Shown: piece after piece, positions 31,763 to 40,820 of the stretch | How positions within the stretch are numbered: position 1 is the first letter of the stretch | Layout of the letters: every line of letters starts with the position of its first letter | Origin: an uncultured Rubrobacteraceae bacterium | GTDB taxonomy: Bacteria > Actinomycetota > Rubrobacteria > Rubrobacterales > Rubrobacteraceae | Direction: 5' to 3' | Assembly: GCA_902806085.1 (NCBI GenBank) | Contig: CADCVH010000037.1 | Span: forward strand, 1-40,825 | DNA length: 40,825 nucleotides | Notes under the pieces: generated by a model | The model's input: only the letters and a program-made list of their open reading frames with translations | Database searches by the model: none | Told to the model about the DNA's origin: nothing | Program-made: the position numbers and the translations under genes

Positions 31763-34700
31763 GTGAGCGAGAAGACGCAGACGAGGATCTTGCGCGCCCC
31801 GCGCAGGGTGCGTTCCTATCTTGCCGCGACCGCCGGGCCTCCGGTGTTGCTGCTCGCGGCGAGCGAGGAGGCGGCGGAGCGCTACGCGCGGGAGGCCGCG
31901 GTCTTCGCGGATGGGCCCGTGGTGCATCTTCCCTCCCGCGGCGTCGTGTTCGGGGACGTGTTCGAGCCGGCCGTGACGCGGGTCGGGCGGCGGCAGCGGG
32001 CTTTGAGGTCTTTCCCTTCGGCCCGGCTCGTGGTGGCGGGGCCGCTGGCCTTTATGGAGAAGACGCTGCTCCACGAGCCGCTCGGGTTGTCGGGTGGGAC
32101 GGAGATCGAGCTCGACGAGACGCTTGAGAGGCTCGTGGGCCTCGGCTACGAGAGGGTGGACCGGGCCTCGCGCCCGGGGGAGTTTGCGGTGCGGGGTGGG
32201 ATCGTGGACGTCTTCCCGAGCACCCGGCGCTCGCCCGTGCGGGTTGAGTGGTGGGGCGACGAGGTCGAGAGCGTCCGCGCCGTCTCGCTCGCCACCCAGC
32301 GCGTCGTCCGGGAGCTCGAAGGCGTGACCGTCTACGCCGCCCGCGAGGGGGACCTCGCGGGCCTCGCGGCGGCGGCCGGCTACCCAGAGGAGGCCCGCCT
32401 CGGCGCCCGCGTGCCTGGGCTAGACCGGCTGCTCCTTGGCCTCGATCCCGTCTCGACGGCGGATCTCCTGCCGGGCGGGTTCGAGGTGTGGCGCGAGGGG
32501 TCGCAGGAGGGGTTACCGGAGGGCCTCGAGGACCTCGTCGGCGGGATGTACGACGAGGCGTTGCCCGGGCCCGACGTGGAGTTCTCGTTGGGCGAGGAGG
32601 GGGAGGCCGTAGAGGCGCCGCCGGTGGCGGCGTTCGCGAACACGCTTCGGGAGGCGGCCCGCAGGCTGGACACGCTCGTCGACGGCGGGCTCGCGGTCTT
32701 TTTGGCCTGCGAGTCGGGAGGGGAAGCGAGGAGGACCGTCTACGCGTTCGGGGAGATCAACCGCACGATGCGCGAGGCCGAGCGCGTGGACCCGTCCCTG
32801 CCCCCGGGCCTCTACGCGGTGCCCGGCCCCGTCGAGGAGGGCTTCACCTACCCGGCGGACGGGGTCGCCGTGGTGCGGCGGGACGCGCTGCTCGGGCGGA
32901 GGCGCGAGGCGAAGCGCCGCCCGGGGCGGGTCGTCTCTTCTTTCGCCGACCTGAAGGTGGGGGACCTCGTCGTCCACGCGACGCAGGGCATCGGGCGGTT
33001 CGAGGGGCTCGTCGCCAAGGAGGTCCTCGGGGCGACCCGGGACTACATGCAGGTGACCTACAGGGGCGAGGACACGCTCTTCGTACCCTACGAACAGATG
33101 GAGCTCCTGCACAAGTACGTCGGCGGCGAGGGCGCCCGGCTGGACAAGCTCGGCGGCTCGACCTGGGCCCAGGTGACCGACAGGGTCCGCAAGCGCGTGA
33201 AGGCCCTGGCCGGCGAACTCTTGCGCCTCTACGCCCAGCGGGCGGCGGCGCCCGGCTTCGCCTTCCCGCCCGACGCCGAGTGGGAGCGCGAGCTCGAGGA
33301 GAGCTTCCCCTACCAGGAGACCCCGGACCAGGAGGCGGCCATCGCCGCCGTCAAGACGGACATGCAGAGGCCCCACCCGACCGACCGGCTGGTGTGCGGG
33401 GACGTGGGCTTCGGCAAGACCGAGGTTGCGGTGCGGGCCGCGTTCAAGGCAACGCTCGCGGGCAAGCAGACCATGATGCTCGCGCCGACCACGATCCTGG
33501 TCCAGCAGCACGAGCGGACCTTCAACCACCGCCTGGGCTCCTTCGCCGTCAGGGTGGAGAGCCTCTCGCGCTTCACCAAGCCAGCCGACAGGCGGCGCAT
33601 CTTGAAGGCCTTCGCCGAGGGCGAGGTGGACGTGCTCATAGGCACCCACGCGTTGCTCGGGGCGGAGGTCTCGCCAAAGGACCTCGGGCTCATCATCGTG
33701 GACGAGGAGCAGCGCTTCGGGGTCAAGCACAAGGAGCGGCTCAAGGAGTTCAAGGCCAGCGTCGACGTCGTCACGCTGACGGCTACCCCGATCCCGCGCA
33801 CCATGCAGATGGGCCTCGCCTCCCTGCGGGACATAAGCGTCATAGAGACCCCGCCCGCCGGGAGGCGCAGCATCCAGACGCACGTCGGCCCTTACGACGA
33901 GGACCTCGTCCGGCGGGCCATGGAGCGGGAGGTGGCGCGGGGCGGGCAGACCTTTTTTGTCCACAACCGGGTCGAGAGCATAGACGAGGTGGCCGAGAGG
34001 CTTCGCTCGCTGGTGCCCGGGGCGACGTTCGTCACGGCCCACGGGCAGATGCCGGAGAGGGCGCTCGAAGGCGTGATGCGGCACTTTCTCGACGGCCGGT
34101 CGGACGTGCTCGTGACGACGACCATCGTGGAGAGCGGCCTGGACGTGGCGAGCGCCAACACGCTCATCGTGGACCGGGCCGACGCGATGGGGCTGGCGCA
34201 GCTCTACCAGCTGCGGGGCAGGATCGGGCGCTCCAGCCAGCAGGGCTACGCCTACCTCTTCGCACCCCTAGGGGCCACCGTCGAGTCCCAGAAGCGCCTG
34301 GAGGCCCTGATGGACTTCACGGAGCTCGGCAGCGGCTTCGCCATCGCCATGCGGGACCTCGAGATCAGGGGCGCAGGAAACCTGCTGGGCGCCGAGCAGT
34401 CGGGCCACATAGCGGCCGTGGGCTTCGAGATGTACCTCCAGCTCCTCGAAGAGGCCGTCGCCCAGGCCAAAGGGGAGGGCCAGGAGCGCCAGGAGCAGAG
34501 GCCCGTCATCGTGGAGCTCTCGCTCGACGCGTACCTGCCGCCCGAGTACGTGATGGACGAGATCGAACGCGTGGACCTCTACCGCCGCGCCTCCGGAACG
34601 TCCTCCCTGGCCGAGGTGGACGACCTCGCCGAAGAGCTGACCGACCGCTTCGGCCAGTTGCCCGAGCCCGCCCTGAACCTGCTGGGAATCTCCCGCGCAA

Positions 34701-34921
34701 AGCTCCTGGCGCGCGGGATCGGGGCGACCTCCGTGACCTTCCGCTCGGGCACGCTCTCGGTCTCCGGCCTGACGGCGGACCCCGTCCAGTCCGCCCGCAT
34801 CAGAAAGAACACCGGCGGCACCCTCGGCGGCAGGGAGGGCCGGGTCACCGTCCGCGACTCGGAGATGGGGCCGCTCGAGCTCGCCGAGGCGACCCTCCGC
34901 GCCTTGGACCTGAGCGAGTAG
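31763..34921 (+). CDS. mfd: Transcription-repair coupling factor Mfd
   Basis: A 1052-residue translocase that dislodges stalled RNA polymerase and recruits UvrA. The N-terminal UvrB-homology part has SARLVVAGPLAFMEK, and GFTYPADGVAVVRRDALLG precedes the RNA-polymerase-interacting domain, with GDLVVHATQGIGRFEGL and YRGEDTLFVPYEQM. The RecG-like motor has Walker A GDVGFGKTE (Lys552), VDEEQRFGVKHKE, TLTATPIPRTMQMGL and the QLRGRIGRSSQQGYAYLF motif VI. The TRCF C-terminal domain follows. It is somewhat shorter than Mfd of E. coli, mainly in the N-terminus. The start codon is GTG 31763, since the -10 element sits 6 nt before it. Confidence 0.96.
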   Translation: MSEKTQTRILRAPRRVRSYLAATAGPPVLLLAASEEAAERYAREAAVFADGPVVHLPSRGVVFGDVFEPAVTRVGRRQRALRSFPSARLVVAGPLAFMEKTLLHEPLGLSGGTEIELDETLERLVGLGYERVDRASRPGEFAVRGGIVDVFPSTRRSPVRVEWWGDEVESVRAVSLATQRVVRELEGVTVYAAREGDLAGLAAAAGYPEEARLGARVPGLDRLLLGLDPVSTADLLPGGFEVWREGSQEGLPEGLEDLVGGMYDEALPGPDVEFSLGEEGEAVEAPPVAAFANTLREAARRLDTLVDGGLAVFLACESGGEARRTVYAFGEINRTMREAERVDPSLPPGLYAVPGPVEEGFTYPADGVAVVRRDALLGRRREAKRRPGRVVSSFADLKVGDLVVHATQGIGRFEGLVAKEVLGATRDYMQVTYRGEDTLFVPYEQMELLHKYVGGEGARLDKLGGSTWAQVTDRVRKRVKALAGELLRLYAQRAAAPGFAFPPDAEWERELEESFPYQETPDQEAAIAAVKTDMQRPHPTDRLVCGDVGFGKTEVAVRAAFKATLAGKQTMMLAPTTILVQQHERTFNHRLGSFAVRVESLSRFTKPADRRRILKAFAEGEVDVLIGTHALLGAEVSPKDLGLIIVDEEQRFGVKHKERLKEFKASVDVVTLTATPIPRTMQMGLASLRDISVIETPPAGRRSIQTHVGPYDEDLVRRAMEREVARGGQTFFVHNRVESIDEVAERLRSLVPGATFVTAHGQMPERALEGVMRHFLDGRSDVLVTTTIVESGLDVASANTLIVDRADAMGLAQLYQLRGRIGRSSQQGYAYLFAPLGATVESQKRLEALMDFTELGSGFAIAMRDLEIRGAGNLLGAEQSGHIAAVGFEMYLQLLEEAVAQAKGEGQERQEQRPVIVELSLDAYLPPEYVMDEIERVDLYRRASGTSSLAEVDDLAEELTDRFGQLPEPALNLLGISRAKLLARGIGATSVTFRSGTLSVSGLTADPVQSARIRKNTGGTLGGREGRVTVRDSEMGPLELAEATLRALDLSE

Positions 34922-34973
34922 GCAGCGCGCTTCCTTTTCGGCAAGCTCCGGCCTCGCCCACGCTCGTCAGCAC

Positions 34974-34991
34974 GCCGCTTGGCGGCTTTTT
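34974..34991 (+). terminator. Possible rho-independent terminator after mfd
   Basis: GCCGC, 3-nt loop, GCGGC, then TTTTT. It lies 53 nt after the mfd stop. The stem is only 5 bp but all G/C. Confidence 0.5.
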
Positions 34992-35052
34992 AACACGCCC
35001 TGTGGGCTCCGCTTTCGGCCTTTCGGCTTTCGGCCCGGGTGCGCGCCGGGCG

Positions 35053-35110
35053 CCGCTACGGGCAACACCGCTACGGGCAACACCGCTTCGGGCAACACCG
35101 CTTCGGGTGG
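35053..35110. repeat. Tandem repeat, 15-nt period, nearly 4 copies
   Basis: Units of CCGCTWCGGGCAACA start at 35053, 35068, 35083 and 35098; the first two have TAC and the last two TTC, and the final unit ends GTGG. The array lies in the spacer between mfd and the foldase gene. Being a multiple of three, it keeps all frames open and produces spurious reading frames. Confidence 0.85.
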
Positions 35111-35246
35111 TGGCCGGAACTCTGCGCCCGGCGGGGCCCGTCCACCAGAGAGCCGAAAGTCCTCGAAGAGGGCGTGCCGAAAGCGTGGGCCGTGGGCCGA
35201 AGCGTGCCGAAAGGCGCCAACGACGCCGTGCTGCAAAGCGGCGTGC

Positions 35247-35255
35247 TGATATAAT
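35247..35255 (+). promoter_or_regulatory. Extended -10 promoter of the PrsA-like gene
   Basis: TGA immediately precedes TATAAT (35250-35255), the extended -10 form. The -35 region is weak. Start codon TTG is 48 nt downstream. Confidence 0.5.
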
Positions 35256-35303
35256 CCGGCGCGGTTCAGAGAAAGCTATCCCGACAGCGAGGTTCCCGTC
35301 GCT

Positions 35304-36314
35304 TTGAGCAAGCATCTATCCTTGAGGGCATCCTTTGTCCTGTGCGCGTTGGTCTTCGCCGTTCTCGCGGGCTGCCAGCCGGCCGACCCGGTCGCGAACT
35401 CCGACTCGGGGGCCAAGAAGGTGGCCACCTACGAGGGTGGTGAGGTGACCGAGGGCGAGCTGCAGCAGTTCGCCCAGCAGAGCGGGCTCGGGGAGCTCGA
35501 CCCGAATTCTCCGGAGTACGAGACGGCCGTGCGGCAGGTCATGCCGCAGCTGGTGGGCATCGAGATCGCCAAGACCTACGCCCAGGAAGAGGGCCTCACG
35601 GTCTCGGACAAAGAGGTCGACCAGGAGCTCGATGCCATCAAGCAGCAGGTCGGGGAGCAGGCCAGGGCCTCGGGCCAGGACCTGGGCAATCAGGAGGCCT
35701 TCGACCAGGCGCTGGAGCAGAACCAGATCTCCGAGCAGCAGCTGCGCCAGGACATCCGGGAGAACCTCCCCGTGCAGCAGGTTCAGGAGAGGATCGCGGG
35801 CGACGCCGAACCCTCCGAGGAGGAGGTCCGGAAGTTCTACGACGACAATAAGGACGCCCAGTTCACCCAGCCGGCCCAGCGTTGCATGAGGCACATCCTC
35901 TTCACCAAGGACCAGGAGAAGAAGGCCGAGGAGGTCAAGGACAAGCTCCAGGACGGCGGAAACTTCGCCGACCTGGCCAGGGAGAACTCCCAGGACCCCG
36001 GCAGCGCCGAGAAGGGCGGGGACCTCGGCTGTCTGGGCAAGGGCGAGACCGTGCCCCCCTTCGAGGAGGCCGCCTTCGCCGCCGACCGGGGCGAGATCGT
36101 CGGCCCCGTAGAGACCGAGTTCGGGTACCACCTCATCGAGGTCACGGAGATCCGGGAAGAGCAGACCCAGCCCCTCGGAGACGTGGAGGCCCAGATCACC
36201 GACCAGCTCGCCGCCACCCAGCAGGAAGAAGAGTTCACCAAGTGGATCGAAGACCAGAAAGAGCAGCGCGACGTGAAGTACCTGCCCAGCTATAAGCCCG
36301 CCAGCCAGGGGTAG
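35304..36314 (+). CDS. prsA: PrsA/SurA-like peptidyl-prolyl isomerase lipoprotein
   Basis: A 336-residue foldase outside the membrane. A lipoprotein signal ends with the lipobox FAVLAGC, lipidated Cys24. An N-terminal chaperone-like helical domain (residues ~45-185, many Gln and Glu) is followed by a parvulin domain (~190-285) with RCMRHILFTK, KLQDGGNFADLARENS, KGGDLGCLGKGETVPPFEEAAF and GPVETEFGYHLIEV. The C-terminal helix closes the chaperone module. It catalyses prolyl isomerisation and assists folding of exported proteins. The start TTG 35304 is preceded only by weak GCGAGG. In actinobacteria a gene of this kind often follows mfd. Confidence 0.88.
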   Translation: MSKHLSLRASFVLCALVFAVLAGCQPADPVANSDSGAKKVATYEGGEVTEGELQQFAQQSGLGELDPNSPEYETAVRQVMPQLVGIEIAKTYAQEEGLTVSDKEVDQELDAIKQQVGEQARASGQDLGNQEAFDQALEQNQISEQQLRQDIRENLPVQQVQERIAGDAEPSEEEVRKFYDDNKDAQFTQPAQRCMRHILFTKDQEKKAEEVKDKLQDGGNFADLARENSQDPGSAEKGGDLGCLGKGETVPPFEEAAFAADRGEIVGPVETEFGYHLIEVTEIREEQTQPLGDVEAQITDQLAATQQEEEFTKWIEDQKEQRDVKYLPSYKPASQG

Positions 36315-36415
36315 CGGGCAGGCTTTAGGCTTCAGGTACAAGGCTCAAGGTAGTCGTTTCGGGGAGCGGCGATGGCCCGAAAATCGGCTTGTTCACTGGC
36401 GCCGCGCCTTGTTAG

Positions 36416-36431
36416 CGCGTAGAGTTACGCG
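36416..36431. repeat. Inverted repeat upstream of eno
   Basis: CGCGTA-GAGT-TACGCG lies 9 nt before a promoter-like pair, TTGGCA (36440-36445) and TAAGAA (36462-36467), spaced by 16 nt. It could be an operator for the glycolytic gene. Confidence 0.35.
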
Positions 36432-36439
36432 GAAAATGG

Positions 36440-36467
36440 TTGGCAAAAAGTGTTCCGCTGGTAAGAA
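36440..36467 (+). promoter_or_regulatory. Candidate promoter of eno
   Basis: TTGGCA and TAAGAA separated by 16 nt, or AAGAAT with 17 nt. It is the only reasonable match in 36315-36574 and lies about 105 nt before the gene. Confidence 0.35.
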
Positions 36468-36528
36468 TCGGCGCGGATGGGTAACTATTTGCGAACATCA
36501 GTACAGTGTTTGGCGATGGGACCTGTAG

Positions 36529-37864
<1,336 letters not shown>

Positions 37865-37865
37865 G

Positions 37866-39296
37866 ATGGCCGCCCGCAAGACAAAGATAGTCGCCACTTT
37901 GGGGCCCGCCACCTCCTCCGAGGAGAACATAGCGTCGCTCGTGCGGGCCGGGGTGGACGTGACGAGGTTCAACTTCAGCCACGGCGACCACAACATGCAC
38001 CTCAAGAACGCCAACATCGTCAGGGATACGGCGCGGGAGCTCGGCCGCACCGTCGCCATCCTGCAGGACATCCAGGGGCCGAAGATAAGGACCGGCGAGG
38101 TCGAGGGGGGCACGGAGCTCGTCGCGGGGAACAGGGTGACGATAGCCGCGGGGGACTTCGTCGGCGACGCGAGCAGGCTCTCCACCTCCTACGACGCGCT
38201 CGCCGAAGACGTGCGCACCGGCCACCGGCTGCTCATAGACGACGGGCTCATCGGCCTGCGCGTGGAGAGCATCGAGGGCACGGACGTCGTCTGCGAGGTC
38301 CTGGAAGGCGGCCCGGTCTCCTCCCACAAGGGCCTGAACTTCCCGGACTCGAACCTCTCCATAAAGGGACTCACGCCCAAGGACATCGAGGATTTGCGGT
38401 TCGGGATGGAGGAGGTGCAGCCCGACTGGGTCGCGGTCTCGTTCGTGAGGACCGGGGACGAGGTGCGGGAGGTCAAGGAGCGGATACGGGAGTTCGGCGG
38501 GAACGCGCCCGTGATCTCCAAGATAGAGAAGCACGAGGCCATAGAGAACATCGAGGACATCATGCAGGCCTCAGACGGCATCATGGTCGCCCGCGGGGAC
38601 CTGGCCGTCGAGCTATCGGCCGAGCGGGTGCCGATAGAGCAGAAGCGGATGGTCGCGCGCTGCCGCCGCCTGGGCAAGCCGGTCATCGTGGCTACGCAGA
38701 TGCTCGACTCCATGATCCGGAACCCGAGGCCCACGCGCGCGGAGGTATCGGACGTGGCGAACGCCATCTTCGACAGGACGGACGCGGTGATGCTCTCCGG
38801 GGAGACGGCGGTCGGGCGCTACGCGGTGCAGAGCGTTCAGGAGATGGAGAGGATCTGCCGCGCCGCCGAGGGCGCCATCAACTACGGTCGCGACATCCCG
38901 TCGTCGGCCTCCTGGGGCCGGGGGGACCGCTACGACGCCGTCACCCACGCCGCCTGCGAGCTCGCCGAGGACCTCGAGACGGAGGCCATACTGACCTCGA
39001 CCCAGACCGGGCTCTCGTGCATAAGGGTCGCGCGGTTCAGGCCGCCGAACAAGATCCTCGCGGTAAGCCCAGTCGAGCACACGGTGAGGATGCTCGCGCT
39101 GGTCTGGGGTGTAACCTCCATCTTAGGCGAGCAGGCGGGCTCCCTGGACGACCGCTTCACCGAGACCATCAAGGCCGCCAGGGAGGCGGGCCACCTGGAG
39201 GACGGGGACGAGGTGATCCTCACCGGCGGCAGGGCGGGCTCTCTGCCCGGTTCCACCAACATCGTGGAGGTCGTGACCGTGGGAGAAGACACCTGA
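37866..39296 (+). CDS. pyk: Pyruvate kinase
   Basis: A 476-residue glycolytic enzyme converting PEP and ADP to pyruvate and ATP. The barrel begins RKTKIVATLGPATSSEEN, RFNFSHGDHNMHL is the active-site segment, and the catalytic region ISKIEKHEAIENIEDIM plus MVARGDLAVEL follow. Domain C has TQTGLSCIRVARFRPPNKILAVSP. The ATG lies 1 nt after the eno stop, so the two are one operon. The length is standard; no extra C-terminal domain is present. The allosteric site is not interpretable by eye. Confidence 0.97.
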   Translation: MAARKTKIVATLGPATSSEENIASLVRAGVDVTRFNFSHGDHNMHLKNANIVRDTARELGRTVAILQDIQGPKIRTGEVEGGTELVAGNRVTIAAGDFVGDASRLSTSYDALAEDVRTGHRLLIDDGLIGLRVESIEGTDVVCEVLEGGPVSSHKGLNFPDSNLSIKGLTPKDIEDLRFGMEEVQPDWVAVSFVRTGDEVREVKERIREFGGNAPVISKIEKHEAIENIEDIMQASDGIMVARGDLAVELSAERVPIEQKRMVARCRRLGKPVIVATQMLDSMIRNPRPTRAEVSDVANAIFDRTDAVMLSGETAVGRYAVQSVQEMERICRAAEGAINYGRDIPSSASWGRGDRYDAVTHAACELAEDLETEAILTSTQTGLSCIRVARFRPPNKILAVSPVEHTVRMLALVWGVTSILGEQAGSLDDRFTETIKAAREAGHLEDGDEVILTGGRAGSLPGSTNIVEVVTVGEDT

Positions 39297-39318
39297 GGGG
39301 GAGGTTGAGGCCGGGCCG

Positions 39319-39594
39319 ATGAGCGTGCCCCGGAGATTCAGGCCCGTAGCGGTGCTTCTCTACGCCGCGTTCGTCGGCCTCCTCCTGGCTTCCTACATCT
39401 CCCCCCTGGAAAGCATCGTGGACGGCCGCGCCGACGTCGCCGCCCTCGAAAAAAGCCTCCACGAAACCAGGCTGCACAACACGGCCCAGCAGCGTCTCAT
39501 AGAGGACCTCAACACCCCCGCCGGCATAGAAAGGGTCGCCCGCGAACGCTACGGGATGATAAAGCCGGGCGAGAAGGTTTATATAGTCGAGTAG
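39319..39594 (+). CDS. Septum formation initiator, FtsB/DivIC-like
   Basis: A 91-residue bitopic membrane protein. A short basic N-terminus is followed by one membrane helix (VAVLLYAAFVGLLLASYI) and a coiled-coil segment (ALEKSLHETRLHNTAQQRLIEDL). The family ending is present: IERVARERYGMIKPGEKVY. Proteins of this family form the FtsL/FtsB/FtsQ (DivIC/DivIB) complex that activates septal wall synthesis. In actinobacteria it often lies after eno, as here after pyk. It starts at ATG 39319, 22 nt after pyk, and is followed by DUF501, its usual neighbour. Confidence 0.9.
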   Translation: MSVPRRFRPVAVLLYAAFVGLLLASYISPLESIVDGRADVAALEKSLHETRLHNTAQQRLIEDLNTPAGIERVARERYGMIKPGEKVYIVE

Positions 39595-39632
39595 GTTTTG
39601 AGGTTTTGAGGCGCCAGGTTCCAGGTATCGGG
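39595..39632. repeat. CCTAGAACCTCAAA-type repeat, inverted copy
   Basis: GGTTTTGA occurs twice in tandem (39594-39609), then CCAGGTTCCAGGT. Its reverse complement contains CCTCAAAACCT and is related to the repeats at 36529-36560 and 39742-39788. It directly follows the stop of the FtsB/DivIC-like gene. Confidence 0.6.
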
Positions 39633-39741
39633 TCTGAGGCGCAGGAGGGGGCGCATGCGGGAACCAGAGTCTGAAAGAAGCGTACGCCGGGCGGCGCCGG
39701 GGAGCCACTCTGCGAAGGCCGCGCCTGTTCGCGACCTCACC

Positions 39742-39788
39742 CCTCAAAGCCTAGAACCTCAAAGCCTAGAACCTCAAAGCCTAGAGCC
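39742..39788. repeat. Tandem repeat CCTCAAAGCCTAGAA, about 3 copies
   Basis: Units start at 39742, 39757 and 39772, the last ending AGAG. The array abuts the TTG start of DUF501, so the region where the ribosome binds is repeat. No Shine-Dalgarno sequence is apparent within it. Confidence 0.85.
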
Positions 39789-40220
39789 TTGAACGACCGC
39801 GACGCGGTGGCGCGGCAGCTCGGGCGCGGGCCCAAACCTTTCCGGGTGGCGGCGCGGTGCCCGTTCGGCCTGCCGAGCGTTATCGAGAACGAGCGGGCGC
39901 GTAACATGCCCACTAGCCTCTGGGTGACCTGCCCCAGCCTGGTTGCCGCGATCTCCAGGGTGGAGTCCACGGGCGGGGTGCGGGAGGCGGGGGACGCCGT
40001 CGGCGAGGAGGCGGTGGAGGCGATACACGAGGAGCACCGCGCCCTCTACGGGACGCGGGTGGCGGGGGTGCGGGATGGGGGGAACGTGAAGTGCCTGCAC
40101 GCGTTTACGGCCCTCCAACTCGCCGGGGCCATCCCGAACCCCGTGGCCGAATGGACGTTGGGGCGGCTGGAGCGGCCGTATCCCGAAGGGGGCTGTTGCA
40201 GCCAGGTCGCGGAAGAATAG
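39789..40220 (+). CDS. DUF501 domain protein
   Basis: A 143-residue protein of DUF501. Diagnostic parts are QLGRGPKPFRVAARCPFGLPSVIENE, then PTSLWVTCPSLVAAISRVES, and the ending KCLHAFTALQLAGAIPNPVAEW. The three Cys and one His at conserved positions (Cys-Pro, Thr-Cys-Pro, Lys-Cys-Leu-His) could bind a metal; this is inference. Function is unknown; the family is conserved next to eno and divIC in actinobacteria. It starts with TTG 39789 inside the preceding tandem repeat and ends 44 nt before a tRNA-like fragment. Confidence 0.88.
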   Translation: MNDRDAVARQLGRGPKPFRVAARCPFGLPSVIENERARNMPTSLWVTCPSLVAAISRVESTGGVREAGDAVGEEAVEAIHEEHRALYGTRVAGVRDGGNVKCLHAFTALQLAGAIPNPVAEWTLGRLERPYPEGGCCSQVAEE

Positions 40221-40263
40221 AAAACCCGACTGCTATCTCGGCGGCAGGCTTCGCGGCGCACGT

Positions 40264-40310
40264 GGGGGCGTAGCCCAACGGCAGAGGCAGAGGATTCAAG
40301 GTTCCGGTGT
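40264..40310 (+). other. Truncated tRNA-like sequence
   Basis: It starts GGGGGCG like an acceptor arm, followed by TA and GCC...GGC (D-arm), then a GGATTCAAGG segment that looks like an anticodon loop (CAA). Stem pairing around this loop is poor, and no T-arm (GTTCGAA) follows. The same GGGGGCGTRGC occurs at the tRNA-Leu start 473 nt later. It is probably a relic of a tRNA gene rather than an active one. Confidence 0.45.
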
Positions 40311-40331
40311 TCTGTACGATAACCGTTGTAG

Positions 40332-40787
40332 ATGCGCGGTCCGTACAAGAACAGGGAAGCCGAGTATGCCAGGGCCATCAAGTTGCGTAAGGCCGGTTGT
40401 GGATACAGGACCATAGCCGATCAAATCGGGGTGCCGTGGCGAACGGTCTGCGGTTGGGTGAGGCACATCCCGGTCGGCGAACGCGTGGCATACGAGCACG
40501 CGGCCACGCTCAGAAAGAGGAGGAGCTTCCCCGGTGGCAAGAGTGCGGTTCGTTTGAGGCTAATCGAGGAACGTGGTAACGTTTGCCAGGTCTGTAGGCT
40601 CGACGAATGGCTTGGCGAGCCGATAATGTTGGAGATGCACCGGAAGTGCGCGGGCGGGGGCTACACCAGGGAGAACGTGGTTCTTCTCTGTCCCAACTGT
40701 CATAGCACTACCGACACTTGGCGGAACAAGAAGCGCGGGGGCGTGGCGGAATCGGCATACGCGCCGGACTTAAAATCCGGTTCCTGA
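40332..40787 (+). CDS. HNH endonuclease with N-terminal helix-turn-helix
   Basis: A 151-residue protein. Residues ~10-45 are a helix-turn-helix (AIKLRKAGCGYRTIADQIG), followed by an HNH domain: Cys85-Q-V-Cys88, EMHRK with His103, Asn115 in TRENVVLLC, and Cys120-x2-Cys123-His124. Such free-standing HNH proteins occur in phages and near tRNA genes, and many are homing enzymes. The base composition is clearly less GC-rich than that of its neighbours and codon use differs (TGT, CGT, GTT, ATA). The last 16 residues (from Gly136) and the stop are encoded by the tRNA-Leu gene. No Shine-Dalgarno sequence precedes the ATG. Confidence 0.8.
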   Translation: MRGPYKNREAEYARAIKLRKAGCGYRTIADQIGVPWRTVCGWVRHIPVGERVAYEHAATLRKRRSFPGGKSAVRLRLIEERGNVCQVCRLDEWLGEPIMLEMHRKCAGGGYTRENVVLLCPNCHSTTDTWRNKKRGGVAESAYAPDLKSGS

Positions 40788-40820
40788 GAAGGATTGTGGG
40801 TTCGAACCCCACCGCCCCTA
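40737..40820 (+). tRNA. tRNA-Leu (anticodon TAA)
   Basis: A class II tRNA. GGGGGCG pairs with CGCCCCT (first pair G-T). The anticodon stem CCGGA/TCCGG encloses CTTAAAA with TAA at 40771-40773. The long variable arm pairs TCCT with AGGA, and the T-arm is GTGGG-TTCGAAC-CCCAC. The discriminator is A40820 and CCA is not encoded. Its first 51 nt overlap the HNH frame. Confidence 0.95.

Larger units (their letters stand above)
34922..35303. other. Gene-free interval with short tandem repeats
   Basis: No credible gene. It contains the mfd terminator (34974-34991), a pyrimidine-rich repeat CTTTCGGC near 35012-35033, a 15-nt tandem repeat (35053-35110) and a 12-mer, GCGTGCCGAAAG, repeated 30 nt apart (35172 and 35202). 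It ends with the -10 element of the foldase gene. Translations of this stretch in any frame are low-complexity. Confidence 0.6.

Noticed and set aside
35039-35254. Forward open frame in the mfd-prsA spacer (YGQHRYGQHRFGQHR pattern)
   Set aside because: It only translates the 15-nt tandem repeat; no start site or family.
39742-39788. CRISPR or insertion-sequence end
   Set aside because: Simple 15-nt tandem copies with no spacers, inverted ends or transposase.
40264-40820. Group I intron in a tRNA, with the HNH gene as its intron-encoded endonuclease
   Set aside because: No matching 3' exon exists: tRNA-Leu is complete by itself, and no group I core elements were recognised.
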